Below, one piece after another: positions 11,019 through 22,111 of a stretch of 64,000 bases of DNA (positions are counted from its first letter, which is position 1; the number at the start of each line of letters is the position of its first letter). Under the pieces are notes generated by a model that did no database searches, was not told where the DNA came from, and worked only from the letters and a program-made list of their open reading frames with translations. A program made the translations under genes and the position numbers. The stretch is from positions 3,412,788 to 3,476,787 of the forward strand of contig OX442434.1 in the NCBI GenBank assembly GCA_949361645.1. Reading direction: 5' to 3'. Origin of the DNA: Spongilla lacustris (Eukaryota > Porifera > Demospongiae > Spongillida > Spongillidae).

Positions 11019-13231
11019 TCAATCGTCTACTTCACTTTCCATATACCAGCAGGCAGGACACAAATATTCATCTTCCTTATTTGTGTCAAATGTGAAAAGC
11101 ATCCTATGAAGGTCTGGTATGCAATCAATGTGTGATGCCTCTTTGCACTTGTCACACTGTATCCATTTGCATTCATTTCCATTCTCCTCATCTTGCGAGA
11201 AGCTTGTGTTACATCCTCTGCATTCCCAGTCATCACCTTCACTTATCTGCTTTTCCTTCCCCTTTCCCTCTCCTTTCTTCCCACCTTCTACCTTTCCTTT
11301 TCCTTTCTTCTTTTTTCCTTTCTTTTTCCCTTTCTGAGACTTTTCTTGCTCTTCAGCTTCACGAAGTTCTCTCCTCTTGCTGGTGAGAGCATACACGGTT
11401 GAGGACAATGATCTCTTCCTTTTTTTCCCTGTTGGCTTGGCAGGCATGGAAAATGTTCTCAACCTCTCAACCAGATGTTTTGTTAAAACAGGTGAGACTG
11501 CTGCAGGCCGCTTGCTTGGTATAGATTTAGGGGCTGAAATCCCAGATGTGCTTGGTTCAGATAAAGCAATTGGTGTTATTGCATCAGGATCAGCTGGAGA
11601 TGTTTTTGCAGCATGAGGGTTCAATGAAACAGTATCAGCCAGGTCACTAGGTGTGTTATGTGGTGCTGCAACTGTTAGGTTGGGTCCAGCTACATCAGGG
11701 CATGAATGAAACTTCATTGAAATTGTCTGCACTTGGGCATTCTTCACTTTGATGGTTTTCATCTGACAGATTTTTGTCAGGAAGGCTTTCAACTGCTGAT
11801 AATGGACCAGGATGGGTGAGATGGAAAGATCCAATATCATCTTTAACATTTGACCATAACATAAATAATGAGTAGTCTTCAACATCTTCTAACCACTCTC
11901 CACCATATGCTGATTCAAACATCTGCAGCTTCTCATACCCAATGCGTTCTTCCAAGAAACGAAGACCAGTCCTTAAATGCTGCACAGCATAACCATCTGT
12001 CTGATACAACTGCTCTGCATCTGCAATCTCGTGTACCTGCTGGTCCTTTACGCATTTGCGGTAGTCTACCTTCTCTTGGTCAAGTGGGTAAAGGCCAGTC
12101 CTTTGAAAGCCATTCACAACAGTTCCAATACTTACCTGGTCTACAGCTTCCTTAAAAACCTTAGGGAAGGTCTTCTTGGTGATGTTTTCAAGAGGATTGG
12201 CTGCTTTCCATTTGTTCTTTGCAGTGGACCAAAGGCTCTTCAAGGACTTAAATACAGAGACATCCAAAGGCTGCAGGAGGTGGGTTGAGTTTGGATAGAG
12301 AGCTATCAGCAGAATCTGTCTCTCTGTACAAAATTCTGCAATCTCCAAAGAAAGGTGTGACTTATGTCCATCAGCATAAACCAGAACGGGCCTTGGTATG
12401 TGATTTGCAGTTAACCATGGCTCGAACACTTGTGACATATAATCATAAAAGGTCAGACTTGTCATCCAACTAGTGTCTGACCGTCCTACAGCCCACGTTG
12501 GATCAACACTTTCAACAGCCTCTGCTACATCTCTAGGGATGTGCTGTTTGTATGCATACACGATCATGGGAGGGGCAATTTTTCCAGTAGCAGAGTATCC
12601 CATGAGAACAGTTATCATTCTCTCTGGAGGACTGGAGGAAACATTTGTAATTCACTGGTCCCAAGACATTCCCCTTCTTCCTGGCCAGAAGGAAATTAGA
12701 CTCATCAAAGTTAAAAATACGCTCAGGATCCTCAAATACATCTCCGGCATGTTCTTCAGCTACAACATAAGTGTGGATGTCACTAAACCACTTTTTAATT
12801 GCACCTTCTGTAACACTAGCCCTACCCCCAGTCAAGGTTTCTGCTGAACGCTCGGTAATTGTAGGGTTTCTGCGCATAAACATTTGAAACCAGACGTGGC
12901 CTGGCCTTCCATTGGTAAAGGGGTTTTTGCGTCCATCTTCCTGAACCACTTTTTGTACGATGTCACACAGATCATTCCTGTTGATGGGAAATTCACATTT
13001 CAGGTACTTTATACAAAATGAGGCCAACATGGTCTCCTCAGCTTTAGTAAGCACTGATGGTGGGCCCATTCTTCGATCCTCAGGTGTCTTGCCATCTAAT
13101 TTGTCACACAGTGTGGACCGAGGCACACTAAATGCTTTTGAAGCTGCATTTCTGGACATGCGACCTTCACGCACTTCTTTCAGTGCAGATTACATACTCT
13201 GTGGAGAGTACTTCAAATACTGCCTTGCCAT
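11019..13231 (-). pseudogene. pogo-like DDE transposase with C-terminal PHD finger, broken
   Basis: Starts at ATG 13231. The N-terminus is a Pipsqueak-type helix-turn-helix (SALKEVREGRMSRNAASKAF, VPRSTLCDKL). It is followed by a CENPB-type segment and a DDE_1 domain with FNFDESNF (first Asp), LVYADGHKSH (second Asp) and LLQPLDVSVFK. The last part is basic and lysine-rich, then a PHD zinc finger (CRGC, CDKC, HIDC, CPAC) ending near 11019. Breaks: an in-frame TAA at 13190-13192 in the HTH; one extra base at 12616 that shifts the frame just before the ITVLMGYSATGK strand; and a further frame change or intron between about 11700 and 11885 before the PHD part. PHD fusion may target the element to histone marks, which is inference. 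Confidence 0.8.
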
Positions 13232-13259
13232 CGCAATCTGGAATTTTCAAGAGTGAAAG

Positions 13260-13613
13260 AAATCATCTTTACGTTCTAAATTTTCTATATAAAATATGAT
13301 TGCATGTATTGTGCTATTATTATGCCGATACAGAACTGCAATGTAGTTATTGTTGAAAGTGTATTAGAATCTGCAATAATAAATGTATAAAACTGATGAC
13401 ATACATGACATACATGTACACATGTAATCAAAATCCATCACACATCAAACAAAAAAAAAAAACATTTCAGTTAGGAGAGTGATGGGTCATGCTACTGAAG
13501 CCTGGTATGTAGGAGCATCAGCAGCGTGCACTGGTACTGAAAGAAAATGCATATATCACGTATATACTTCAATTGCAATATGCATGCACGTATATGCTTA
13601 GGCCTATATCAGC

Positions 13614-13645
<32 letters not shown>

Positions 13646-14218
13646 TATCCGAACACTGCTTCCCGCACTTAGATGGACCTGCCGCGTACATAATAGCTTC
13701 CTTGCATCCTCCCAAGCTTCAAAACAATACTTTTAGGTTGAATTGTAAACTTTGTTTTATTTGGAGTATTCGGCACCCATGCCGAACACTCCTGAATGAT
13801 TTGAATTACACTTGGAGTGTTCGACAGTCTTCGAATTAAATCAATTCTTCACTGTTTTGTATTGTAAAATACATTACTCTATAGAACGTTAACTGGTCAA
13901 TTATAAAACAGGATATAAATATTATTTGAAACAGCTTACCTCGTTAACAGCTGGTTGCCCCTTTCGTACCTCTTAACACTTGCGCACAGTTTGACGCGCC
14001 ATTTTGACTAAAAATTAGACATAGGTAAACAAAATAAATTATAATTCACGAATAATATTTTTTGTGTACAACGTAAAATGTACTCTCTGTATGTACACTC
14101 ATTGGAGAACATTTTCCAGCTTGTATTGGAATTTTCAAGGTTCAGGTAAGCGCTTGCACCTCATTTGAATCGTAGACTGCCGAACACTCCCCCCTGCCGA
14201 ACTTACCTTACGCTACCC
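13260..14218. other. Non-coding 5' part of the pogo element
   Basis: No coding exon recognised. Holds a long poly-C tract (about 13616-13645), AT-rich sequence and several copies of GTTCGGCA / TGCCGAACACTCC, the subterminal word of this element. The gene's promoter would be expected here. Confidence 0.5.
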
Positions 14219-14220
14219 TA

Positions 14221-14367
14221 TAATAGAGCATTTACTTGGTTAGGTTGAGGCTTGTCGGAGAGTCCAGATGTCTCTCGAAAGCGTTCGAATCTTCTAACCC
14301 ATTTAGGCCATTCATCCGGCCGGCAAAAATTGAACTGTTCGGGTGGCGTAACTTGAAAACTAGCCAT
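14221..14367 (-). CDS. Gypsy gag, N-terminal segment
   Basis: ATG at 14367 starts a 49-codon open segment (MASFQVTPPEQFNF... WPKWVRRFERF...) that ends exactly at the TA insertion site of the pogo element. It resumes in phase at 10556. The WxKWxxRFxRF pattern near the N-terminus is typical of Gypsy Gag proteins in invertebrates. The start is chosen because there is no in-frame ATG farther upstream before stops, and a primer-binding-like sequence lies just before it. Confidence 0.82.
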
Positions 14368-14475
14368 CCCGCTTTACCGCTGCCACCATAATAATCAATC
14401 AACCCCCGTCACGTGCCCACATTATTGCACATAACCCGATATATACAATACTGTTCAAGTGCTACTACTACAGGG
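14368..14475 (-). other. Putative Gypsy leader with primer-binding site and LTR edge
   Basis: On the minus strand, TGGTGGCAGCGGTAAAGCGG immediately precedes the gag ATG and resembles a tRNA-complementary primer-binding site. Farther upstream, TGTAGTAGC near 14474 could mark an LTR boundary. Only about 90 bp would remain as LTR, so it may be truncated. The matching LTR lies outside the window, so boundaries are uncertain. Confidence 0.35.
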
Positions 14476-15121
14476 CCTTAGACAACTTTTTTCCTTTGGG
14501 GGTGCTGAAAAATGGAGGTATAGCAGTAGCGGATCCAGCATGATCAGTTAGGGGAAGTGGAGGAGCGGACCTGTAGGCGGAGCCGCCCCGGGGTAGTCTC
14601 GCAAGCCAGACGTACTTAGCCGTCGTACGACGCGAGTGGACTTGGAACGAGTGAAACGTTCTGAGAAGTACGCCCCGGGGAGGGTGCGGGATGGAGGCAT
14701 CCCTCCCGTCCAGCTGGGGAGTATGCAGCGCTCACCATCGGGGCCTGGGGCGGTCGCCAACGCTTTTTGCGTTTAAAAGTCGTCCAAAAGCAACGCAAAA
14801 CTGGAATAACAATATATAATTACGTATCCACAGTCATCCTCCTCCTATGCACTCGATGCGCCGATCATGTTCAAATGTATAAGTAGTACTGAACTCACCA
14901 TTCATTCATTTACACTGAGTATGGGCGTAAGCAAGTATTGGCTACGCCCAACTAACTGTATTTTTCGATTTAGCCTATTAAGTTTAGACTGATGTGTTCT
15001 CTGCCGTCAAACATGCATCAATGAAACAAATGCATAGAAATTAACAATTGCAACTTATGTTCATGCATATTAACGCATGCATGCCGCGCTACTGTTAATA
15101 GCAGTAATATTCTGCAATAAG
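14476..15121. other. Intergenic; GC-rich fragment and a decayed mini-hairpin
   Basis: No gene seen. 14520-14800 is GC-rich, unlike its surroundings, and starts near GTAGCGGATCCAGC, a word common at ends of animal DNA transposons. It is probably an old transposon fragment. 14920-14954 (TATGGGCGTA... TACGCCCAACTA) is a degenerate relative of the mini-hairpins at 43157, 61233 and 24667. Confidence 0.4.
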
Positions 15122-15123
15122 TA

Positions 15124-15555
15124 ATGGACCTTTTGCCTTCTGACATCACAAATTAATTGGTTGTGTTTGACACAACATAAGTCCTTATAGGAACTTCACG
15201 AAGAAACACAGCAAGTACTAAATTAATGGTAAATGAATGCCTGACTATATTCCAAAATGAAGTACCTTCGCCAGTTACGGTGCAAATGTTACAGCGCTCA
15301 CAAGTTACCGGAAGTTGCCCCCCCAAAAATCGAAAAACGCGATTTCGCGTGTCTCATTAGCAATTTCCGCAATGTTTCGCTGCATACAAATCCCTTACAG
15401 AGCTTCATCGTGAAATACAACAAAAATTAAACGTGTGGTAATTTACTTCTCAATAAAAATTTAAAAGGCATGTATGAGCTATGATGGTGAAGTTGCCCCC
15501 CCCCCCCCCCCCCCCCAAAAAAATTCATGCGTGACGTCAAAGGCAAAAGGTCCAT
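15124..15555. mobile_element. MITE with TA duplication
   Basis: Inverted termini ATGGACCTTTTGCCTT at 15124 and AAGGCAAAAGGTCCAT ending at 15555 are flanked by TA on both sides (15122-15123 and 15556-15557). The 432-bp interior is non-coding and has a poly-C run (about 15498-15516). It matches a Tc1/mariner-type non-autonomous element. Confidence 0.82.
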
Positions 15556-16436
15556 TATGAAGGCAAAATAACAACATACAATGCATTACACAATCTGCCC
15601 GAAAATGCCAAATATCTTCAAAGTCCGACACCCGTTCAGTCTGTTTTTGTTCATTGCGCTTCTCATGCGGCCATGAATTTATGCTGGCAATGAGTTGGGG
15701 TAGCGCATTCTACTCCTATATACCGATATATATAGTCCAGGACACAAGCAATGAGCAGTGCTCAAAAGAATACATGCACAAAAATTTTAAAAATATTACC
15801 CTACCATCAATAAAAGTCTCCCAAACGTTTGGGGGTGCTTGAGTACCTGCCCATTGTCTACGGATTTGAATTTAGCTTTATAAGTTTAGTTAGTTATAAG
15901 ATTCAGATACATAGTGAAATTTCTAATAACAATTTCCGCGTGATCGGTCATGCATGCATAAGAAATGCTACATACGGATCGCCACCCATGTATTGCTCTA
16001 AAGACAGCGATTTAGCACGATTATTCAATTGGTGAAAGCTAGAGGATGACACTATCCAAAAAAAATTTTGACCAGAGTATGTATAGGAGGAACGCGTAAA
16101 GCCTGTCTAAAGCGGTCACCTTCGGGTCTAAAATAGAACCTTTATAGTCTATACGCCTGCACGTAGTTTGTAATATGCTTGACCTTTAGGCACTTTGAAT
16201 TGCATAGTTGGTTCCCGTCCCCGCCCACTTTTAATATTTCTAAAAATACTAATTTGCCCGGCCATTATTCTATTTATTCGACCATGTTTTCGAAAGAGAA
16301 ACTCTTGTGAATAGCTCCAACTTCGACTCTAACTATGGGAAAAAAACGATATTATCTATAATGTTCTTATAAGTACTTAGTAGCAGCCCTTATAATATCA
16401 AGCAGCATGTGTCCAACCATTTCCTTTATAACACCG
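15556..16436. other. Intergenic stretch, nothing recognised
   Basis: AT-rich, with short unrelated open frames only. No repeat structure, transposon end or conserved motif was found. Confidence 0.5.
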
Positions 16437-18160
16437 GTTCCGTGAGAATCGAATGTTTTTTGGGGCTATTTTGTCGAACTCAAGCTAGTTTTAGAAAATT
16501 AGTCGGACGACCTTTTTTAGCCACAAAAGCATAAGAACATAGTAGTACAACTCTCTGCATGAGGGTTTGCGCTATTTCTAGCGTCCTATGTACTTCTCGT
16601 TGTAACCTGTATTTGTTTTTAGTCAAACGGTTGGACGCTTCACAAATAAAAGTACACTTTTTTCTGAAGCCTTTTCTAACATCGAAAACAGTCCAAATAT
16701 ACTTACCTTTGTAAGATGCGTCGGTTTTGTACACATCTAGACCGTCTAACTGTATGCAAGCGTTGAAACAAGCACTTTTTGTTATGTCGATCTTTGTGGC
16801 CGCGTTCCCAGACCGATGTATTATTCCGCGAGTGTGCTACGTAGTGTCGAACTTTGGCTGGTATATAAGTCTACGCGTGCGCTATTTTCCATTTGCATAC
16901 AGTCATATATAGTAGCGTTTATACTACACATCAGAACATATATGTCATCACTGCTGCTAAACAGAAGCTGCTTGCATGTGCTCTGTCTGTTACTCGCTCT
17001 GGCTTATTTCCCGTCTTTTTGATGTAGTGGTGGCTGCAGAGATATACCTCCAGTTCCACTTGGAGATAGATATCCTTATCCATATCCAAATGCTCAAAGC
17101 TTATCCTTGCCTTCTTTTGCCTTCCAGAGCTCTCTTCATCCCTTTGATGCTTTAGCGTCATGCAGATTTCCTGCCAATGCTTTGGTACACACTCCTGGCA
17201 GTGGAACTTAATAGCTTTCTGCAACTGCAGCTCAGCCAGGCAAACATATGGCTTGGTGTCAAATGACTCTGAATATTACTGGCTAAACAGCAAGCCATGG
17301 CCATGTGCTTGGCCATGTATAGTCATATGACAGCAAGCCACAGCCATGTGCAGTCATATGACAGCAAGCTACAGTTATGTGCAGTCATATGACAGCAAGC
17401 CACAGTCATGTGCAGTCATATGACAGCAAGCTACAGCCATGTGTAGTCATATGACAGCAAGCCACAGCCATGTGTAGTCATATGACAGCAAGCCACAGCC
17501 ATGTGTAGTCATATGACAGCAAGCCACAGCCATGTGTAGTCATATGACAGCAAGCCACAGCCATGTGTAGTCATATGACAGCAAGCCACAGCCATGTGTA
17601 GTCATATAACAGCAAGCCACAGCCATGTGTAGTCATATGACAGCAAGCCACAGCCATGTGTAGTCATATGACAGCAAGCCACAGCCATGTCTGACCTTCA
17701 AAATGTGTGCCTAAGTTTCCATCACTGGTGTCTCTGAGAAGAATGTTTATTTTGCAATAACTTACATGCGCATGCGTAAAATAATAGGTGTAAGTCTGGG
17801 AACGAGTTTATGTACCTAACAGAGCAGTTTGTACGAAAACTATGCTAGCTATGAACATGCTATTCACTAGGCCTCTATTTAGTATCAAGGAGAATCCAAA
17901 AATGCCATCAGATTTTGTTGAAAAGCGATAGAAAAAAAGTGTACCGATCAGCTCTCGAACATCAAAAAACGGGAAAGTGCGTAAGTCTCACCCAATACAA
18001 GTATGTTGTTATATATGCCACAAAGCTAAAATTTATACCAAATGACTCATCGAGAGTTGGCCTATCAGAAAATATGCTTTGTAAAGCATACAGACCTTTT
18101 CCGACTAATTTTCCAAAATGTCGGTTCGACAAAAAATACATTCGATTCTCACGGAAGCGG
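16437..18160. repeat. Large imperfect inverted repeat around a minisatellite, probable DNA-transposon remnant
   Basis: The left arm (about 16437-16700) matches the reverse complement of the right arm (about 17880-18160) with divergence. Shared words include TTCCGTGAGAATCGAATG / CATTCGATTCTCACGGAA, TTTTGTCGAAC, GAAAATTAGTCGGA and GTACACTTTTTTCT. Between them lie a weak 97-codon minus-strand frame at 16931-17224 of unknown meaning (it contains CVPKHWQEICMTLKHQRDEE) and a 31-bp tandem array. I could not fix a target duplication, so the class is open. Confidence 0.6.
17331..17693 (+). repeat. 31-bp minisatellite, about 12 copies
   Basis: The tandem unit is CAGCAAGCCACAGCCATGTG followed by TAGTCATATGA, 31 bp, nearly identical over about 11.7 units with degenerate edges to about 17290. 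The unit ends in a CATATG palindrome. 31 is not a multiple of three and there is no frame. Confidence 0.92.
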
Positions 18161-18287
18161 TGATAAGATTGCCATCACCAGAAAATTGTACTCTGTCGAT
18201 GGTTTCCGCGTAAGACTGTTTTAAGGTCACTTTGAATTGAAACAATTACAAAACTTAACTCTAAATGCGAGACGCCTCGCCCTAACA

Positions 18288-20139
18288 GTTTGGAGTGGCT
18301 TGTGCAGCAGGAGCAGAAAAGGTTATCCATGGTCTCAGGTCTTGCATGGATGATCACTGGACAGATGAGAACTTCACAGTGCTGAAAATAGACATGCGTA
18401 ATGCATACAATCTTGTGTCTCGTCAGGCCCTCTTGGATGAGTGCAGCATTCAATTCCCAGAGTTGCTCCCATGGGCATCGTGGTGCTATGGCCAACACCC
18501 AGTATTGCAGCATGCATTGGGTACTATAAGCTCAGAGGTGGGTTTCCAGCAAGGAGACCCTTTAAGTCCAATGTACTTCTGCCTAGTACTACACAAGATT
18601 GTGTCTGCTATTGTATCAGATGAAAATTGCTCCAGTTTGCTGTTTCATGCATGGTACCAAGATGATGGTGTGGTTGCTGGTCCTAAGCATGCAGTTTCAC
18701 GTGCACTCACCATCATCCAAGAGCTTGGCCCTCCATTGGGTCTGTTTATTAATGCAGCAAAATGTAAACTCTTCAGTATTAGTGATCTCAGCATGTTCCC
18801 ACCAGAAATGAAGAGATCTAGTGTACCTCATTTGGAGATCCTGGGAGCTCCTATTGGGGATGCAATTTTTTGTGCCAAAGTTGTATCTCAGAAGTGTGCT
18901 ACAGCCTCCAAATTACTCTCCCAACTGGAAGAGGTTGGTTCTGTGGACCCCCAAGTTGCTCTGCTTCTGTTACGACAGTGTGGCGGATTTTGTAAGCTTG
19001 TGCACCTGGCAAGATCTACACCCCCTTCTCTCATTGCCGAAGGACTGGAGTACTTCGATAATGATGTTCGTCACTGCTTTGCTCTATCTACAACTGTAGA
19101 CACCACAAACAGTGCTTGGAAACAGGCACAACTCAGCCTTAGCAGAGGTGGTTTAGGGCTTCGTCGGCTTTCAGAACATTCATCTGCCTGTTATATAGCA
19201 TCTCTAAGCATGGCTGGCATGTGCTCTGAGACCAATCAGCACCTGTTGAATGCCATCGATAAGTTTAATGAACATGTTTCTAATGAGGATACAGTTACAT
19301 TGGAAGCTATCAGGGAGACATCATGCCGCCAAAAGATGCTTTCAAACAAATTGGAAGACAGCCTGTTTGCACAGCTTTTTTCAAAATCATCATTGCCTGA
19401 CAGAGCTCGCCTTTTATCAGTTTCATCTCCCCATGCTGCAGCATGGCTTTCCACAGCTCCTTCTCCTGGTCTCAATCTGCAGTTGGAGCCTTCTGAGTTC
19501 CAAGCAGCCTTACAATGGTGGCTTGGTGTTAGTATCTCAGGCTCTCAGGGTGCCACATGTCCTCACTGTCCAGCTCATTCTTTGGACCCTTTAGGCCATC
19601 ATGCTTTGACATGCAAGCATGGGGGCGATGTGGTCATTCGTCACAACAGGCTCCGGGATGTATTTGCAGAGTCATGTAGGAGAGCCTGCATAAGTGCTCA
19701 GGTGGAGGTTGGGTATGGCTTTACATCTGAGGAGCGCCACACACGACCAGCTGATGTCCTGGCAGCAAACTGGATGATGGGAAAGCCTGCTGCATTTGAC
19801 TTTACTGTCACATCACCGCTAACCTCAAGTAATTTACCTGAAGCGAGTGTGACAGCAGGGTCTGCAGCCTTTGCAGCAGAGGAGAGAAAGCATAAGGCCA
19901 ATGACTCCAAATGTGCAGAACTGGGTTGGGTATGCATCCCAATAGCTGTGGAGACCTATGGGTGTTGGGGCACTGAAGCAAAGTGGGCAATATCGCAGCT
20001 AGCCTCTCGCTTGGCCACACGTCAGAACTGCCCAAAGTCTGCATCTGTCACAGCCCTATATCAGAGGTTGAGCATGACCCTTGTTAGGGCAAATGTGAGG
20101 ACTCTTCTTTCAAGGGCCATCTCAGACACAGGCTACTGA
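18288..20139 (+). CDS. 5'-truncated non-LTR retrotransposon ORF: reverse transcriptase plus restriction-like endonuclease
   Basis: An open frame of about 615 codons begins abruptly at about 18288 (QFGVAC), the middle of an RT domain, so this is a 5'-truncated copy. RT motifs in order: A (VLKIDMRNAYNLVSRQALL), B (GFQQGDPLSP), C (WYQDDGVVAG, with Gln before the DD pair) and D (GLFINAAKCKLF). The C-terminal half has a zinc-binding CPHC...HHALTC block followed by RPADVL and AAFDFTVTSPL, the pattern of the PD-(D/E)XK endonuclease used by R2/CRE-like elements for target-primed insertion. The stop is at 20137-20139. The frame is intact, but without a 5' half this copy cannot move alone. Four related 3' ends lie at 42.5, 58.8, 61.6 and 62.4 kb. 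Confidence 0.85.
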
Positions 20140-20280
20140 TATATTATTTAGTCTAGGTGGTAGGTAATTTAACGTTATGTGCTTGTTTATCTGTATTGTA
20201 CAAGTTTTTGTCTTCCCAAAATACATAATATTAGTTATAATAAAATTATCATTATTATTATTGTAAGTGTGTTTTATCCC
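20140..20280 (+). other. 3' UTR and AT-rich tail of the non-LTR copy
   Basis: AT-rich sequence ending in ATT/TTA repeats (about 20228-20265). The related copies at 62.1 and 62.4 kb end in similar (TTA)n-rich tails, so the tail seems to be a family property rather than poly-A. Confidence 0.55.
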
Positions 20281-22000
20281 TATGAATGGTATTGAAAGCT
20301 GAGTTCTTGTAATATAATTATCATTATAATTATACATATATGTACATGTGAAACATTCGAACGTTAAAGATACATCATGCATTTATAATATATACAATGA
20401 ATTCTGCATTCCTGTGATGGATAATGAAAATGGAGCCGCCCGCCCGCATCATCTCCAGCTAGTGTTTAGACCGGACGGGAACCAACTTCGCAATTCAAAG
20501 TGGCATTATACAAAGGTTATGAGTATTCGTAACGGTCACATTAAAGTATTATGCAACTGACTAAAATTTTATGTGCAGCTTTTATATGCGATGCGATGCG
20601 CCAATCTTTTTAGCATACTGATCACCGCTTCTTTTCAATAAGCACGTTTGCAAATATAATCATAATCATACTCCTTCCAGTGCATGTATCCTTTCGTGAG
20701 GTTATAGTCGCATGCGGTACGCAAAATACACTCATGAATATTTAATCAGTCGTCCGGAAAAGGGGGGGGGGGGGGGGGGGCGTGGGCACCGGCCCCTAGT
20801 GCCCCTACACCCCCCCCCCCCCCCCCCCCCACCCCACCCCCTGAATCCGCCCCTGCACTATGCGCCGTCGTCTTTATAGTTGAACGAACTTTTAGGCAAG
20901 CTCCGCGGAATTAGTGTGCACAGGAAGGAGTCGATCCATAACCGTAATTTTAATACCTGTGGTCTCGTACCCAGACGTATAAATGGTTGATATAAACCAT
21001 TTATACGTCTGTGTACGAGACTATGCCAGCAATCAACTGATAAGAGTCGTTGCATGTACTTTTTTTTACTTGTTAAATTACTTGACAATGTTCCATCTTA
21101 CTTTTGCAAGTTTTAAAAAAGAAAACGAGTCATCTGCATGCACTCTTAACAGAACCTGGCTACATCAGCCTCACCTTGATATTCGCACGAAAATCTGTAG
21201 GGATCAGTTTCCTTTGCAATTTTAATTAAAATTTATATTGATATTTTGCAGCTTTTTGTAGGTTTTACATATTTTGGACGGTTTCGATTTCTCGTAATCT
21301 TTATAGCTCGCTCATTCTAAATTACTTTCCGAAGTTTCTCAGTTCCTTGCTGCCATATTTGTTACTTACTGCAAGAAAAAATCACGTGAGTCCTCATATC
21401 AGTTATAATTTTTTGCGTGAGATAGGGTACCTCTTAGCGTGAGAGCGTGAGATAGGACCAAAATGCGTGAGTCTCACGCTCAGTGCGTGAGACATCTCTG
21501 CACTAGCCAACGTAACCATTGAATACATATTCGATTGGTGTCTTATATCATGTGTATTGTTTACGTTTCGTGGAGTTTAACGTCATTATGCTGGGGACGA
21601 GATCATCAATAATCAGTTAGCGGACGAGAGCAAACGTAGGAGGAAAGAAGGCGGACTTCACCCCACGTGATACATAATATTTATAGTATTAATTTTATTG
21701 CACGGTGACGTAAGATACGTAGGTAAACAATACAAGTAAATTGGCACATCCACAAGCATAATGTCTCAAGATCACTGTCTGGTTTGCATCATGGTAGTGA
21801 TATGTTACGACACGCCGGTGGGTGTGCACGTTTATAAACGGTTTACTGTCATAGTGACACCGCGGCGTTGTAATTATAATCAATTTATAAGATGCGCGTG
21901 CGAACAGGGCCAATCATAACGAAAACGCGTTCAATCATAGTACGTTTCGACTTTGTGCGCATTGGCCGTGTAATGTAGGGTACTGGATAATTTTTTCAAA
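20281..22000. other. Intergenic region with poly-G/C tracts
   Basis: No gene recognised. Poly-G (about 20762-20780) and poly-C (about 20810-20830) runs flank CGTGGGCACC, and the segment ends near CTGAATCCGCCCCTGCA. That arrangement is common at ends of animal hAT-like elements. A near-perfect hairpin lies at 20962-21021. The 5' end of the EGF gene should lie here or farther left but was not found. Confidence 0.4.
20962..21021. repeat. Perfect-looking 60-bp hairpin
   Basis: The arms GTCTCGTACCCAGACGTATA... and ...TATACGTCTGTGTACGAGAC differ at one position over 27 bp and are separated by about six bases. No direct repeats were found outside, so insertion is not shown. Confidence 0.8.
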
Positions 22001-22011
22001 CACAGATATTA

Positions 22012-22110
22012 ATGCGGAATGCAAATTGGATGTATTGTTAGCAATTATTTATTCAAAAAAATATGTTAATGAATGCAAATTGGATTTAACAATAGTTTTT
22101 TTCAAACACA
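22012..22110 (+). pseudogene. Two degenerate EGF exon starts
   Basis: Two short stretches (near 22013 and 22063) resemble the first 20-25 bases of the EGF exons, with GATATTAATGCGGAATGC and TGTTAATGAATGC. They run into non-EGF sequence and lack the remaining cysteines. They suggest that the repeat array once extended farther upstream. Confidence 0.5.
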
Positions 22111-22111
22111 G

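Larger units (their letters stand above)
10557..14218 (-). mobile_element. pogo-type (Tc1/mariner superfamily) DNA transposon, 3.7 kb
   Basis: The ends read GGGTAG...CTACCC and are bordered by TA on both sides (10555-10556 and 14219-14220). Beyond six identical terminal bases the ends share subterminal TGTTCGGCAG words (near 10567, 10763, 10803, 14172 and 14195). Conceptual removal with one TA rejoins the gag frame exactly. Inside is a minus-strand pogo transposase with a PHD finger. The gene has a nonsense codon and a frameshift, so this copy looks non-autonomous now. Confidence 0.85.

Noticed and set aside
11119..11402. Phe/Ser/Pro-rich plus-strand frames
   Set aside because: They are antisense to the lysine-rich linker of the pogo transposase.
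16931..17224. 97-codon minus-strand frame as a real gene
   Set aside because: Only its middle looks protein-like; it lies inside a worn inverted repeat and has no splice or homology support.
17331..17693. CRISPR array
   Set aside because: The 31-bp repeats are directly contiguous with no unique spacers, in an intron-containing animal genome.
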